A stretch of 64,000 nucleotides of DNA from Alentia gelatinosa. Its lineage: Eukaryota > Annelida > Polychaeta > Phyllodocida > Polynoidae. The position numbers and the translations under genes are program-made. Numbering within the stretch: position 1 is the first letter of the stretch; each line of letters opens with the position of its first letter. The notes under the pieces were generated by a model, which had not been told where the DNA came from, searched no databases, and saw only the letters and a program-made list of their open reading frames with translations. Of this stretch, positions 21,449-33,700 are shown one piece after another. The stretch covers positions 126,215,016 through 126,279,015 of the forward strand of contig OX465580.1 of assembly GCA_950022655.1 (NCBI GenBank). Direction: 5' to 3'.

Positions 21449-24400
21449 ATGGCGTGCATTCGGTTGATGTGTACTCTTTCTGGACAATTATTAGCGCCTG
21501 GTGTTCGAAATCTAACTAGGGGTAATTGTCTCATTCACAATTTTAAAAGAAGGCAAATGTCAAACTTCTCCAAAGTTATTTTCAACAATAGGAATACTGT
21601 GTTTACTGTACGCCAACGGAGCCACGAGTATGCATGCATCAGTAGAACAAAGTATTTTATACAAATTACGCGTCGAGGATGTCAGTCAGAGGCTTCAGAC
21701 TCTAAACCCGACCCACGAAAGACAGCACGTAGAAATCGCATCATAGCCTACCTGGGTGGTTTCGTGCTCATTCATCTATGTGTCGTTTGGGGACGACGCT
21801 TTTACAAAAACCAAGATCCCGGTGTGATGAAAAAGGCAACTCAGTCATCTGTTGATGTGTGTGAATATGTGGATCCGGACCTGGGGAAGACGGCGAAGAT
21901 GTTCTACTATAAAGATTACCTGCTGCCATTCTTTGCAAAGGATTCCGTCCAGCAGATTGAGGAATTCTCGGTCAAGGACAGCGATGTCTTTGTCTCAAGT
22001 TTTCCTAAATCAGGTATGTATATTGAGAGTGGCTTCTTAAGTGCTAGTTCCACCAACACACAAGATATAGTGGGATTTCTCACGATTTGGTTGTCTTGCT
22101 AAATTGCTAGGTTTCGAATAATTATTTGCATTTGTGCTGTGAACCATCGGTCCGGTTAAGGACCTTTGTAGTGTTTATGCCGCGGTGTGCCGCAATAGAT
22201 TGTGAGGCATCGCGGTGGTGGAGCACAAAAATATACACACATTATTGCGAAAATCTATATATTATTGTCACGCGTGACGTGTCGTGGCTAAGGATGTAAG
22301 ATATATCGCGGTACTGTGAGATCTACCAAGATACAGCACAGCAAATGTATCCTGTTGGTGGAGTCAGCACTTTAGATGCAGATGTAAACTGATTTTCATG
22401 CCTTTGTGATGTTACTTTTTCAATTCAATACTGCTATTCACTTATTATGCGATACAACTCGCAGCTGGACTTTATATTTAGCGTAAAGTAAAAAATGGCA
22501 TTCGTTGAAAATACATGTATAGCTACTTTAATAGAAGAGTATTTCAAAATTGTCCGCATGTGGCGATAAAAAGAAGATACCGTGGGCTTATAAACCAATT
22601 AAATGTAGAGTGGCCTCAAGTGTGTTAACGTATATCGTTTGATTTTCTTTACGAATCATGTATAATGCAATATAAAAACTATTGTTCCAGGTACTACATG
22701 GGTACAAGAAATAGTCTACCAGATTGTGGCAGGTCTTGATATGGAATCTGCTCCGGATAAAAATATGGAACAACGCTTCCCCTTCTTAGAATTCGTTTAT
22801 CCGGGAGTGAGAGAGGTCGCCCGTCAAAAGGGTCAGCGGCTCATCAAGACGCACATGCCACACTCGCTTCTACCTGTAGAGGCCCGGGCTGGAAAGGGCA
22901 AGGTAAGCAGACATGTATACACTGTTCTTATTTCACCCCTGGTGGTTTTCCCCATAGGCTCAACATTGGGAACTTGTTCTCCATGCCCCTACGAGTATTG
23001 CCGCCCGTTCTCCATGGTCTATATGCCGTGTGTAGTCCATTATTGTAGTGTGTACAGGGGTGAGATAGATACGCAACTCGTTTTGGTCAAAGTTGTTGTT
23101 CTCCAACTCGTTTTGATACTACAAGATATTCACTCGGCTGTCGCCTTGTTCATATCACTCCGCACCACACTTGTAGAGAAGGACGACTTTGACCAAAACT
23201 TGTTGGTTTCTTCTTTAATCTGTCATTGTTTTCAATAGAGTATGAATGATGATGCCTTTCATAGATTGTAATTTGAGTAGAGCTCTTCTTTATTGACAAA
23301 TCTTGGAATCATTAATGTCACAAAAAAACCCACAATCCAAACTTTCTCAACATAAGTATCCAACAAGTAATCCATTTTTGTGTAATAGTATCTAATGCTT
23401 GGATCTCACTGCCACACTCAACCACTTGTGGGTCCGGCAGTATCCAGTATTTTAGTGTGTCCGCTGTAAAGTAAACCTACATTAAACCTTCACAGTCCCA
23501 TTTTACAGGTGATCTACGTCGCAAGAAACCCAAAGGACGTCAGTGTGTCTTACTTCCACTATGTCAGGATGTTGTCAGAAGTGGCGTATGATGGAAATTA
23601 CCAAGGTTTTTTTGAAAAGTTTATCAACGACAAAGGTGAGATGAAGTACATGCATGTAGGTTTACTCCTGGTATCAGCACCTGTAACATTATTGAGATAT
23701 TTTACATCGTAAGAGTTAATGAGATTTTATCAATATCTCTAGAAAAAAATTTGAATTCGAATTTCATGACCCATAGTAATGTTACAAGGAGGTAGCCATT
23801 ATTTAAGGCCCCAGAGTGCTATTAAGATGTCCTTTTGGCCAAGCATGAATATAATACTTTCATGATAAAATTGAGGGCGACGATCTCATAGATCGGAATA
23901 CAATTTAATGGACGTTGAATACTTAGTAGAAACCAAACGAGAGTTAGCCTTGTCAATGTTTATGCCACGATGGGCAGGTTGTGAAGTGCACCTCGGTGCA
24001 TAAATAACACTTTATCCAACGCTATGTCAAATACATTGGGTCAATGTTAAACCTATGGCGTTTTTTATTAGGGGTAGGATAAAACACTAAGGTCTAATTT
24101 GATATTGTAAAATAAAATGTGTTGTGATTTTGATGATAGTATTTACCATAATTTCCACCCTTTAGTTGCCTATGGTCCATGGTGGAAACACGTTGTTGAC
24201 TACTGGAATCACAGGGAAGACTCCAATATTTTGTTCCTGACGTATGAAGAACTCCAGCAGGTATGACCCCTTCCACTAGATATTTCATTTCACTCGTTAC
24301 AATTTTATAGAATCTCACGATTTTATTTTTGAAATGTTATAGGGGGTCAAAGTAGCCCCGCTAAAACCGTAGATACCCAAACAAACACAAAACAGCATTT

Positions 24401-26341
24401 CTCGAGGCCAGTAAGAACGAGGCATAGTGTTAAAGCTATGGGGTTCCAGGATAGAATCTCATTTTTTTTTGTATCGTTTGCTATTACCGAAGTGTACTTT
24501 GCTGCAATCATCTCTGAATTAGTTTGTCTCAAAGCTACGATGACAGTTAAGTGTATAGAAAAATATGCATTTAAAAGATTGGAATCATATAATCTCAAAC
24601 TTATATAGTCAAAGTACTGAGCGTCTGTCTACAGAAATGGTGTTATACGAACAGGTATCTGTGGTTTCAGTGGGTTCACTTTGGCTCCCTATTCATTGGA
24701 TACTTCATGTCGGTTGTGGAAAAATAAACATACATGTATGAGAACCTAAGTTACTCATCACATTTAAATGGTCCACCACTGCCCCCAGACCTATTCAAGT
24801 ATAACACCGAGAGGCTTTATTAAAACACTTTTTTTAAACGGTTATTTGTGTTATAGGATCTGCTTGGGAGTGTAAAGAAGGTGGCCCAGTTCCTTGGACG
24901 GCCGCTGACTCCGGCTCAGGCCGCTGTTGTTGTGGAGCGCTGCACGTTTAAAGCCATGAAGCGGAATCCAGACACGAACTACTCTTGGTGGGATGACCTG
25001 GGTCTCCGCCGTGCTGGAGAGAGCGTCTTCATGCGCAAAGGTGGGTAGTCTGCTCCATACTAAACCTACAGATCGCTACTGAGAAGAATACGGAAAGCCG
25101 TGTTCTACAGTAGAATAGAGGTTTCCGTATTCTACTCAGTAGAATGCATACTATCGTAAAACTTGATGAGGTTTAATCTTGGCCACCGTATTCCATGACT
25201 GGAGTTTGGCAAAGTGACTTCATGAGGCGAAGCCGAGTGAAGTCCGGAGCCAAAACTTCAGGAGTGGAATGCGGTGGCCAAGATTAAAACCAATTAGGTT
25301 TTGATTTTATCCTACCCTATCTCCTCGATTTTGGAATATTACGTGATAATAATGCTGTACGCCACTAGTGGCATATAAAACTCCGTATGCCAGTCAGCGT
25401 GGCATACAGAAACCCAATGTAAAGCCTATGGAATTTTATATTAGGGGTAGGATAAACAATATTAACTGGTTTCAGATACAAGCGGCTTTATGCTCCGAGG
25501 GGTTGACGCGTAGAAATAATATCTGAGTCTATGCGCAGATATTGCGTAGAGTCAACTCCCAGGAGCAAACAACCGTTTTTATCTGAAACAAGTCTATGTT
25601 GTATCTATTATCCACCTTATTTGTACACGTGGCATGTCGATATCTGTTCAAGTTGAGCACTATTTTCCTGTACGCATTATTTTTCAGTATGGGCTCCCCT
25701 GAGCCTACTACATATCTGTTTGCTTCGGGTATGTCCATACACACTCCCTATGTCTTTTCTATGGACACTTTGTATTGGGTGGATAATAAAGTTTTTCTGC
25801 CCCCAGACAGGCACTATAGGAATTAATTGATATAAACAATGCACAGTACTAACGTCGAATTTCTAATCATTTACAAGATTGTTCTAATAATTAGCTGAAA
25901 GGTCCTCGAAGTTAACACTACACAACTCCTTGCTAACGTTCGGAGTTTAACTATGTGTTAACAGTGCGGAGAATACGGCCACTCAGATCAGAATCATGGT
26001 TATGTTGTGTATTCATGAAACATTTTCATGGCCAAAAATAATGAGTATTCCATGTTCTCTCTGACTTTCTAAGGCAGTAAATTCCACATGGAAAATATTT
26101 CCACTTTTGTTCATGACCCCAACTGACATCCCTGAGCATATGTGACTCAAATAAATAGGAGATTTTCAGTTTCGATATGCGTTTGACTTTAAACTGTATA
26201 AATTATTTTGATCTTCATGTTGTAGGTGTCGTGGGAGATTGGCATAACTATTGTACAACGGACATGGCTATGAAAGTGGACGACATGTGTGCACGCAGAC
26301 TGGAGCCAGCCGGGTTACGATTTGTTGATGATTTAAAGTAA
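21449..26341 (+). CDS. PAPS-dependent sulfotransferase with N-terminal basic leader and membrane segment
   Basis: Transfers sulfate from PAPS to an alcohol or amine acceptor; the substrate cannot be told. Exons: 21449-22013, 22691-22902, 23509-23635, 24166-24260, 24857-25040, 26226-26341; phases 1,0,1,0,1 agree and give 432 residues plus TAA. The sulfotransferase_1 (SULT) domain starts near residue 140. FPKSGTTW (185-192) is the 5'-phosphosulfate loop with Lys187. KTHMP gives the catalytic His243. YVARNPKDVSVSYFHY (262-277) is the 3'-phosphate site with Arg265 and Ser273. RKGVVGDW (from 393) closes the cofactor site. All key residues are present. Typical cytosolic SULTs are about 290 residues; the extra ~135 residues are basic, lack acids until residue 60, and include a hydrophobic segment near 98-114. 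The start is the first ATG after in-frame upstream stops or non-ATG codons; Met7 or Met37 could also serve. Confidence 0.93.
23930..24083 (+). repeat. Family G repeat fragment in sulfotransferase intron
   Basis: Starts with 'gaaaccaaacgagagttag' and ends 'ggcgttttttattaggggtaggataaaa'; a fuller relative lies at 27788-28105. Confidence 0.6.
24341..24705. mobile_element. Inverted-repeat element (family H), copy 1
   Basis: Ends 'ggggtcaaagtagccccgctaaaacc' and 'ggtttcagtgggttcactttggct' are inverted. Internal 'gaggccagtaagaacgaggc' is shared with 55484-55830 and with 63921-64000. Lies in a sulfotransferase intron. Confidence 0.75.
25151..25456 (+). repeat. Family B foldback repeat, copy 2
   Basis: Same order as 4512-4793, ending ttaggggtaggataaa. 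A family Y element follows directly. Confidence 0.75.
25457..25795 (+). repeat. Family Y repeat in last sulfotransferase intron
   Basis: Hairpin 'aactggtttcagatacaagc' with complement, then an unpaired part ending 'ttgtattgggtggataataaa'. Close match to 30594-30930. Confidence 0.75.
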
Positions 26342-27422
26342 CAGAAAGGACTTTTCTATTGATTTATCTTGTCTCATGAGAACGGTGCTTATTGCATGGA
26401 CTATCATCGACTGCTACAATGTTGGAAATCCCTTGTTTTAATTATCCATTCATAATAACTGCCCGTTTCATATATGAAACTGATACTTGTGCCTTTTTAG
26501 TATGATCATTAAAACAAAAGTGTTTCCAATAAAGGTAAAACAATTAAAATGTTATGAAAAAATGATATGTTTTATTCACATGTATTATAGATTCGCCATT
26601 AACATAGACAGTAATGTCTTTGTTTTCTGTGATGTTTTCACCATTAAAAACCAGTGCCAAAATTTACTTTTCACACTGAGCTAGAGTCCGTGTTTTATGT
26701 CTGTAATGTATTCCAGCGATCACAGATTAAAGATGAATTTCACATATGTTAGATAAAAGTTAAAATAATGCCTATAATAAAATAAGTGAAGACTAGCATT
26801 CTATTTGTAAGATTTTATCAGCTTTCCTCAAAAGTTGAGATAAACATATACTCCATTATTTCGTGCCTTTCTAATGAAATATGTAATATACATCAGGTAT
26901 GCATAGTTCACTATCTAAAATGGCACATGACGCTATACTATAACGATACATGCGTTAAGAATATCACAGTCTCAGGAAATGAACGATTAGTCTGCGCAAT
27001 GTAAAAAGTATACTATATCAGGTTTTTGATGCACACTTAAACCCCGAAAGGATCTATTTCAGGGAAGAAAAATCATCACAGATGATACACGTTAAATGTA
27101 GAATCAACTTTCCTATAATTAAGCAGCATATTTCATGAGGGATGACACCTTCCCTGTACGTTTCTAATATTATTCATGATTTCTTTGCGACCTATAGTCA
27201 TTTAGACTTTTATATCTCACGTTAAAAAAGTGTACTGCCTACGTTTAATCAGAATTGCAGATCAATAAGATCCCCCCATATAAAAACTCCATTTTCTGTA
27301 CCCAGCCTACATGTGGCTAGAGATAAATATACGACCAGAAAGATACATTACAGACCAGTATTTAACTCACCGACTAAATAATAATATTGTTATGTAAAAG
27401 GTAAAGCTACATTGACGACACG
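26342..27422. other. Gap between convergent sulfotransferase and EFCAB6 genes
   Basis: AT-rich sequence of about 1.1 kb holding both 3' UTRs. No repeat family of the window is recognised here and no open frame looks like a gene. TTTAAT at 27244-27249 would read ATTAAA for EFCAB6 on the minus strand, a weak poly(A) candidate. Confidence 0.5.
26528..26533 (+). other. Candidate poly(A) signal of the sulfotransferase
   Basis: AATAAA about 190 bases after the stop codon, in AT-rich 3' flanking sequence. Confidence 0.5.
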
Positions 27423-27701
27423 CTAAGGGCTTTGAATGAAGGCCTTGATAAAGTTCTTGTAGTTGACCTGGCCGCTGAGACCCTTGTCGTACATGGACAT
27501 GAGGCCATGGAACTCGCCCTCGTCCAGGTTCAGTTTGTAGTTACGGAGGACCTGTCTCAATGCATCGGCTGAGACCAGACCAGAGTTGCTCGGGTCCAGT
27601 TTGGACAGCTCGCGGCGCATATCCTTCCAGTTGTTCATGACACAGGCTCGTATTCTGCTTGACGCAGTGTCACCCTCGTCCGGCTCCTCTGCTATCGAAC
27701 C
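27423..27701 (-). CDS. EFCAB6: EFCAB6 exon 29 (residues 1451-1542 and stop), last EF-hand pair
   Basis: NNWKDMRRELSKLDPSNSGL begins the last pair; its partner is YDKGLSGQVNYKNFIKAF. Ends QSP-TAG. The preceding acceptor is ctattctatag. Confidence 0.94.
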   Translation of the reverse strand, partial: GSIAEEPDEGDTASSRIRACVMNNWKDMRRELSKLDPSNSGLVSADALRQVLRNYKLNLDEGEFHGLMSMYDKGLSGQVNYKNFIKAFIQSP

Positions 27702-30700
27702 CTATAGAATAGAAAAATTAACCCATGACATTTATGTGCTTCATACTTATACCAATGGTCTCATAGAGAAAAACTATTATCCATGGTATACTATGGAGAA
27801 ACCAAACAAGAGTTAGTCGTGTTGTTGTTTATCGTACAACGGCAAGATCGCATATTACTGCGCGAGTCGAAGCTGAGAGCAGTAATACGCGATCTTGCTG
27901 GAGTGCAATGAACAATAACACAACTAACTCGAGTTTGGTTTAGAATTTATCCTACACCGCCCGTCTAAATTACTTCTACATTAACAAATGACGTCATTTG
28001 CAAGTGTATCCCACTAGAGCGATATTTTTCATTTTTTCTTAACTCCAGACCGAATACAGTGACCCATTGTTAAGCCTATGGAGTTTTTTATTAGGGGTAG
28101 GATAAAAAGTACTCTTTGAGAATGTATGGTTACTCAGTAAAACACTACCCATTGGTTATAAACTGTCAGATACCATAACCATGGTATACAGATTCAAAAC
28201 TGGTATACAGCCTCAAAGCAATGGTATACGGGGAAAAGGTCCCTTGGCTACAGAGCACAAACATAGTCCCTAGTGATATACCTGCAATTGCTATGTTTAG
28301 TTTATTAGAGAAGATGAATAATAAATAGAAGAAATGATAATTTTGTGTGCTCTGTAAACCACTCGAGGTATTATTACGCATCAACCTTTTATAATTTAAA
28401 TTTTTTTTATATTTTTTTTTTTCACGTCTTTCAAACCTTTTATAATTTACGGCCGCCTGTCCACAAAACCATTGATTATCTCACCCCTGGAATAAATGTC
28501 CATAGGCTTAACATGAGGATCTCGTTCTCCATGCCCCTTCAAGTATTGCAGTCCGTTCTCCATGGTCTATATCCTATTTGTTGCCCATTCTTTTAGTGTG
28601 TACAGGGGTGAGATAAATACAGAAAGCAACTCGTTTTGGTCAAAGAAGTCATTCTCCATCTCGTTTGAATGCTATGTGATATTCACTCCGCTATCGCCTC
28701 GTTCATATCGCTATCGCCTCGTTCATATCACTCCGCATCAAACTCGTGGAGAACGACGACTTTGACCAAAACTTGTTGGTTTCTTCTTTATTATTGTCTA
28801 TATGCTGCTACTCACGTTGACTTTAGCAGGCTGTAGCTTCTTCCTGTTGAGCAGACTTCCTTCTCGCTGCTGCTGCATGGTGAGCACGAAATGGCGAAGG
28901 AAGTCGTTGTAACAGAAGTGGTTGTTGTTCTTCAGGTCGTACTTCAGGAACAGGGTGTTCATGTCCTCGTCAAGCAGGCTGTCATCCATACGTTTTACAA
29001 TCTCTACAAATCAAAATGTAAACGTTATGACGAGCTCCATATCTATTCACCTGATTAAATTAAAAAAACTATGAAATGCGCACAGACTCTGTGGTAAACA
29101 TCACATTAGCACGTATTTAATGTTAAAATAGCCAGATGGAATAATCCGTTCACCGATCTGACGTTGTTATATACAAAAAAAATCGATCGGTGGTTCCAGA
29201 CACCCGATCGGTGTCAAATAATCGGCCAATGGAAAATGGCTTATAGTATGTGTAAAACAAAAAGAGAATAAATTCGGCCTCATTCACACCATTTAACCGT
29301 GGTTCACACTTTTCCAAACACCCAGCCCAATTCCATGGCTATTAACGATGTGTTTTCCATGTTTTCTCAGTCTCCCCTGAGGCAGTAAATTCCACATGAC
29401 ATCCCAACGGGCAACCCTCCTAGTATATGTAATTCTGAGCCTATGGAGCCTACAGATCGATACTGAGTAGATTCCACAAAGGCGTATTCTCCTAGGAGAA
29501 TACGGCTTTTTTGGCGACCTGACGGGTATTATAGGAACTATTTTTATAAAACAATATATGGCATTTGTGTTAAATTTCTAATGATATACACGATTTTTTT
29601 CTTAATAATTAGTCGAAAGGTCAGTGATAAATACAACATTACCATGATTTCAATCTTTTTGGCCGTATTCTCCTTGTAGTTGACAGTAAGCAATACTCCT
29701 CGTTATCGCTCAGAGTTTTACCATGTGCCAACTACGCGGAGAATACAACCACACCGATCCAAATCATGGTAATATTGTGTATACAGTAAAACCCCTCTTA
29801 AGGGGACACCCTCCGTTCCGGGCCAAGTGTCCCCTTAAGCGGGGTGTCCCCTTAAGCGGGGTTTCCCCTTAAGCGGGGTTGCCCCTTAAGCGGGGTTTTC
29901 AGTATGCCAGTGGTTATACAATAGAGAATACCTACATAAATGAAGGAAACGATGGTTATAAGGTTAGAAGGTTCATTAATAAATAAGCAAATAAATATAA
30001 ATTATACAATATAAATGAATATAAATGTACAAAAAATTAGAAATAAATAGATAAAAGAGGTTGAAGATGGATATGCCACCCTTGTGAAATTTGCTCTTTT
30101 GTACACCCTCCTTTGTACACCCCCGCTCAATGTACCCCCCCCCCCCCCCCCCCCCCGCCCCCCTCCCCCCGAAGTCAGCAGCCCTACGACCGTGAGCCGC
30201 GACCCAGAGCCGCAACGGCTCACTGAATACCGCACCTTCAAAGCCCCCTGCCCGCCCTGAACCAGAGCCTCTAGAGATGTGGTTATTACCCTGAAAAAAA
30301 CACACTCCGGCCGCCTGGGCCCGCACGAGAAGGATTTTCAGTGTTTTTGATATGATGTCCCTCAAAACTGTCCCCTTAAGCGGGGTTTTTAAGCATTTCT
30401 GTACCGAAAAACTGTCCCCTAAAGCGGGGTGGCCCCTAAAGCGGGGTGGCCCCTAAAGCGGGGTGGCCCCCTTAAGCGGGGTTAAAATAAACTCTTAATA
30501 GAGGGAAAAATTTCCGTTCCGAGCAAATTGTCACCTGAAGCGGGGTGTCCCCTTAAGCCGGGTGTCCCGGAAGAGGGGTTTTACTGTATATACACAATAT
30601 TGACTGGTTTCAGATACAAGCTGCCGTATGCTCCAAGAAGTTGACGCGTAGTAATATCCGAGCGTATGTGAGGATATTGCGTAGAGTCAACTGCAAGGAG

Positions 30701-33700
30701 CATACAGCCGCTTTTATCTGAAACCAGTCTATATTGTATTTATTATCCACCTTTTCTGAGCAAGTGGCATGTCAATATCAGTTCATTTTATTTATGCACT
30801 ATTTTTCCGTACGCACTACTTTCCGTATGCGCCACCGGAGCATACAACATATCCGTATGCGCCGGGTATGTCCATACACACTCCCTATGTGTTTTCTATG
30901 GACACTTTGTATTAGGTGGATAATAAATTCATGTGCGATCCTAGATTATTCAACGGGCCCCTGGTGTTGAAACGGGACTTACTTCTGAAGGCGTCGTAGG
31001 GGATCTGGCCCGTGCCGTCCGTGTCCTCAGCTCGGCACGTTCGCTGGATGTCCTTCCAGTGTCTGTGGACGACGTCTTTGAGCCGCCGCTCCACGTTCTC
31101 CGCGTTCACCATCGGCGTGAACGAGCGGTTAGGCGCCATGTTGGACATCACCGACCCACGATCCACCTGGGGGGAAAAATCACAGTCAGGATGAAATGTG
31201 CCTGTATACAAGATTGGAGGCCTAGACAGGGGCAGGCTTTGTAGACTGTAACAGATCGGACCGACAGATCTAGAGTAAAGAATATTATCGTAAAACTGGA
31301 TGAGTTTTAATCTTGGCCACTGTATGCCATGACTGGAGTTTGGCATAGTGACTTCATGAGGCAAAGCCGAGTGAAGTCCGGAGCCAAAACTCCAGGAGTG
31401 GCATGCAGTGGCCAAGATTAAAATGAATCAGGTTTTGATTTTATCCTATCCTGTCTCCTCAATTTTGGAATATTACGTGATAACAATTCTGTATGCCACT
31501 AGTGGCATATAAAACTCTGTATGCCAGTCAGCGTGACATACAGAAATACGCCAAATGTATATAATACTCAAGCATACCTACTAAATGCGGGTAAAACATA
31601 CACTTGATCATATATCATCAGCCCTGTAAACTATTTAGAAGTTCAATATACCTTTTATAAAATCGAAATATTGCCAACTGAAGTGTCCTTATGCAGAATC
31701 GATGGTTAGAACTACCTGCATACTGAGATTAGACGTTAATATCATTAAATCATAATATCCCATCATATAAACCCTGAGGACTGGTTTTGCACATGTAGTC
31801 AACTTACACTTAGCCTGCCGAGCTCTGAGCAGACTGAATTTGCACGTTTCGGAGTTGGTGGTGGTAGACAGGAAGTCATGGGACGCGGTGGGTTGCCAAT
31901 ATCAGATGTGAACCGTTGTAGAAACTTATTGTAGTCTATGTTTCCAAAGTCGTTTACAGCCATGTTCGACCAGAGTCTCTCGAACTAAAATGTAAAAAAA
32001 ATTACAATTCGCTGGTGTCAGAATCGAGGTCAATGATCAGCTAATTTACCTTGATAATTAATCTTTATTATTTAGAAGAGGTCATTCAATATACTTGAAT
32101 AGCAAGGCTTTAAAAACAATATGGATAAAATGCACATTCTGGCTTAATCTTGAAATTATTAATACGGATTGATGATTCCTGAAAATAATTTATCCTATTA
32201 AACTACATCTGATTACTGAAAACAAACTGATACTATTTACCGAGACTAACTAACCTAAGTTATATGGTGTCATGGACAGTATAAGGTCCATGATGGTAAA
32301 TTGCGTAATTTTTTTCTCACTAAAATAACAGACGAGAAACATTTCGACTCCATATTGTTATTAAGAAAGAAATCGATGAGTGTTTGGTCTGTGCTCTTGT
32401 ACGTCATCGAGATGGGAGTACACAGTAATATGAACGAGGCGATAGCCGAGTGAATAATCTGAAGCACTCTAAACGAGATGGCGAATAGGGACTCAGACCA
32501 AGCACGAATATGTTTCTGATTTTATCGTAGCCTTGAAATATTTCTCTGTTTATCACCCGTTGAATACAAGTTACCGTACTGGCAAACCTGTTGAGTATGA
32601 GTTCCTAAATACCTGTTCATCGTTGAGACGGATGGTGAACTGGCTGAGGATGTCTTTGAAGTTGTCGCGCGTGACGACACCGATCCGCGCGTAGTCGGTG
32701 TCGGTGAAGGCCTTAGAGAGCGCGTAGAACTTGGCGGCGATCTGCTCACGGAGATGCGCGTTCACCTCCTCCTCCGTCAGCGCCATCGGCGTCTCTGTGC
32801 GCATGCGCTTGTTGATCGTGTCAATCCACTTGTCCGCGTCCTGGTAACAATTTTTTTGAATTTCAATTTTTTTATTTTTTTTTTCATCACAGTTGGGACT
32901 AGGTTAACTTAAAAGCCAGGTCATCTCTATCACTGATGATAATTGAAAAATGGTCAGTTGTTTAATTATCCATAGAGACCACAAACTAATGGGATGAATG
33001 TAAGGTGAAAGACAACGAAAGACAATGTGAAGGGGATTCGAGGAAGTTGATCAATTGTAAGATAGGAAGTGAAGTAAAGGAATTGCTAAAAAAGAGAATC
33101 ATACATATTTCTCAATACATGTATATTTAATGTTTAAGATAGTTACATTTTCAGAGGTCTTGTAGGTCTTCAGAAATGGAATACTTTAATTACGTTATGT
33201 GGAAGCTCTCAATGCTTTCTTGTATTGATTAAGTGCTTTGATGTGTTTTGTCATCATTCTCATGAAAATCTATTTTCTTTATAACCAAATTTTCATAATC
33301 CTTATCGTTAAAAAAAAAGTGCAAAATTTCATCTATATTTTCTCGCCTTTTCGACTATGTGATAAGTTCCTTATGTCCATTTTGCCTTTAAGCATTTTAA
33401 CAATAGAAACAAGTGCTTAAGATTTCTTACATAATTTAATCTGAAATAAAACTCACTGTTTCTGTCATTTTGAAGGACTCAATGTAGTTGGCGTAGTCGA
33501 CTGATCCGTCTCGGTGCATGGGCAGTTTGTTGGCCACGTGCTTAAACTGAGTGTCATTCAGTTTACAGCAGAAGTTGTCCACAACGCGTCTGAAGTCAGA
33601 TAGGTTGATGCGACCTGACCCATGCTGGTCAAATGCTTGGAATGCCTGCACAGCAAAGCGGGAAAGAATGGTTAGTGTATTCCATATGAGACAAGAATAA

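Noticed and set aside
29976..30365. 129-codon Gly-rich minus-strand frame
   Set aside because: It crosses a poly-C run inside the TA-flanked element; no exon signals fit.
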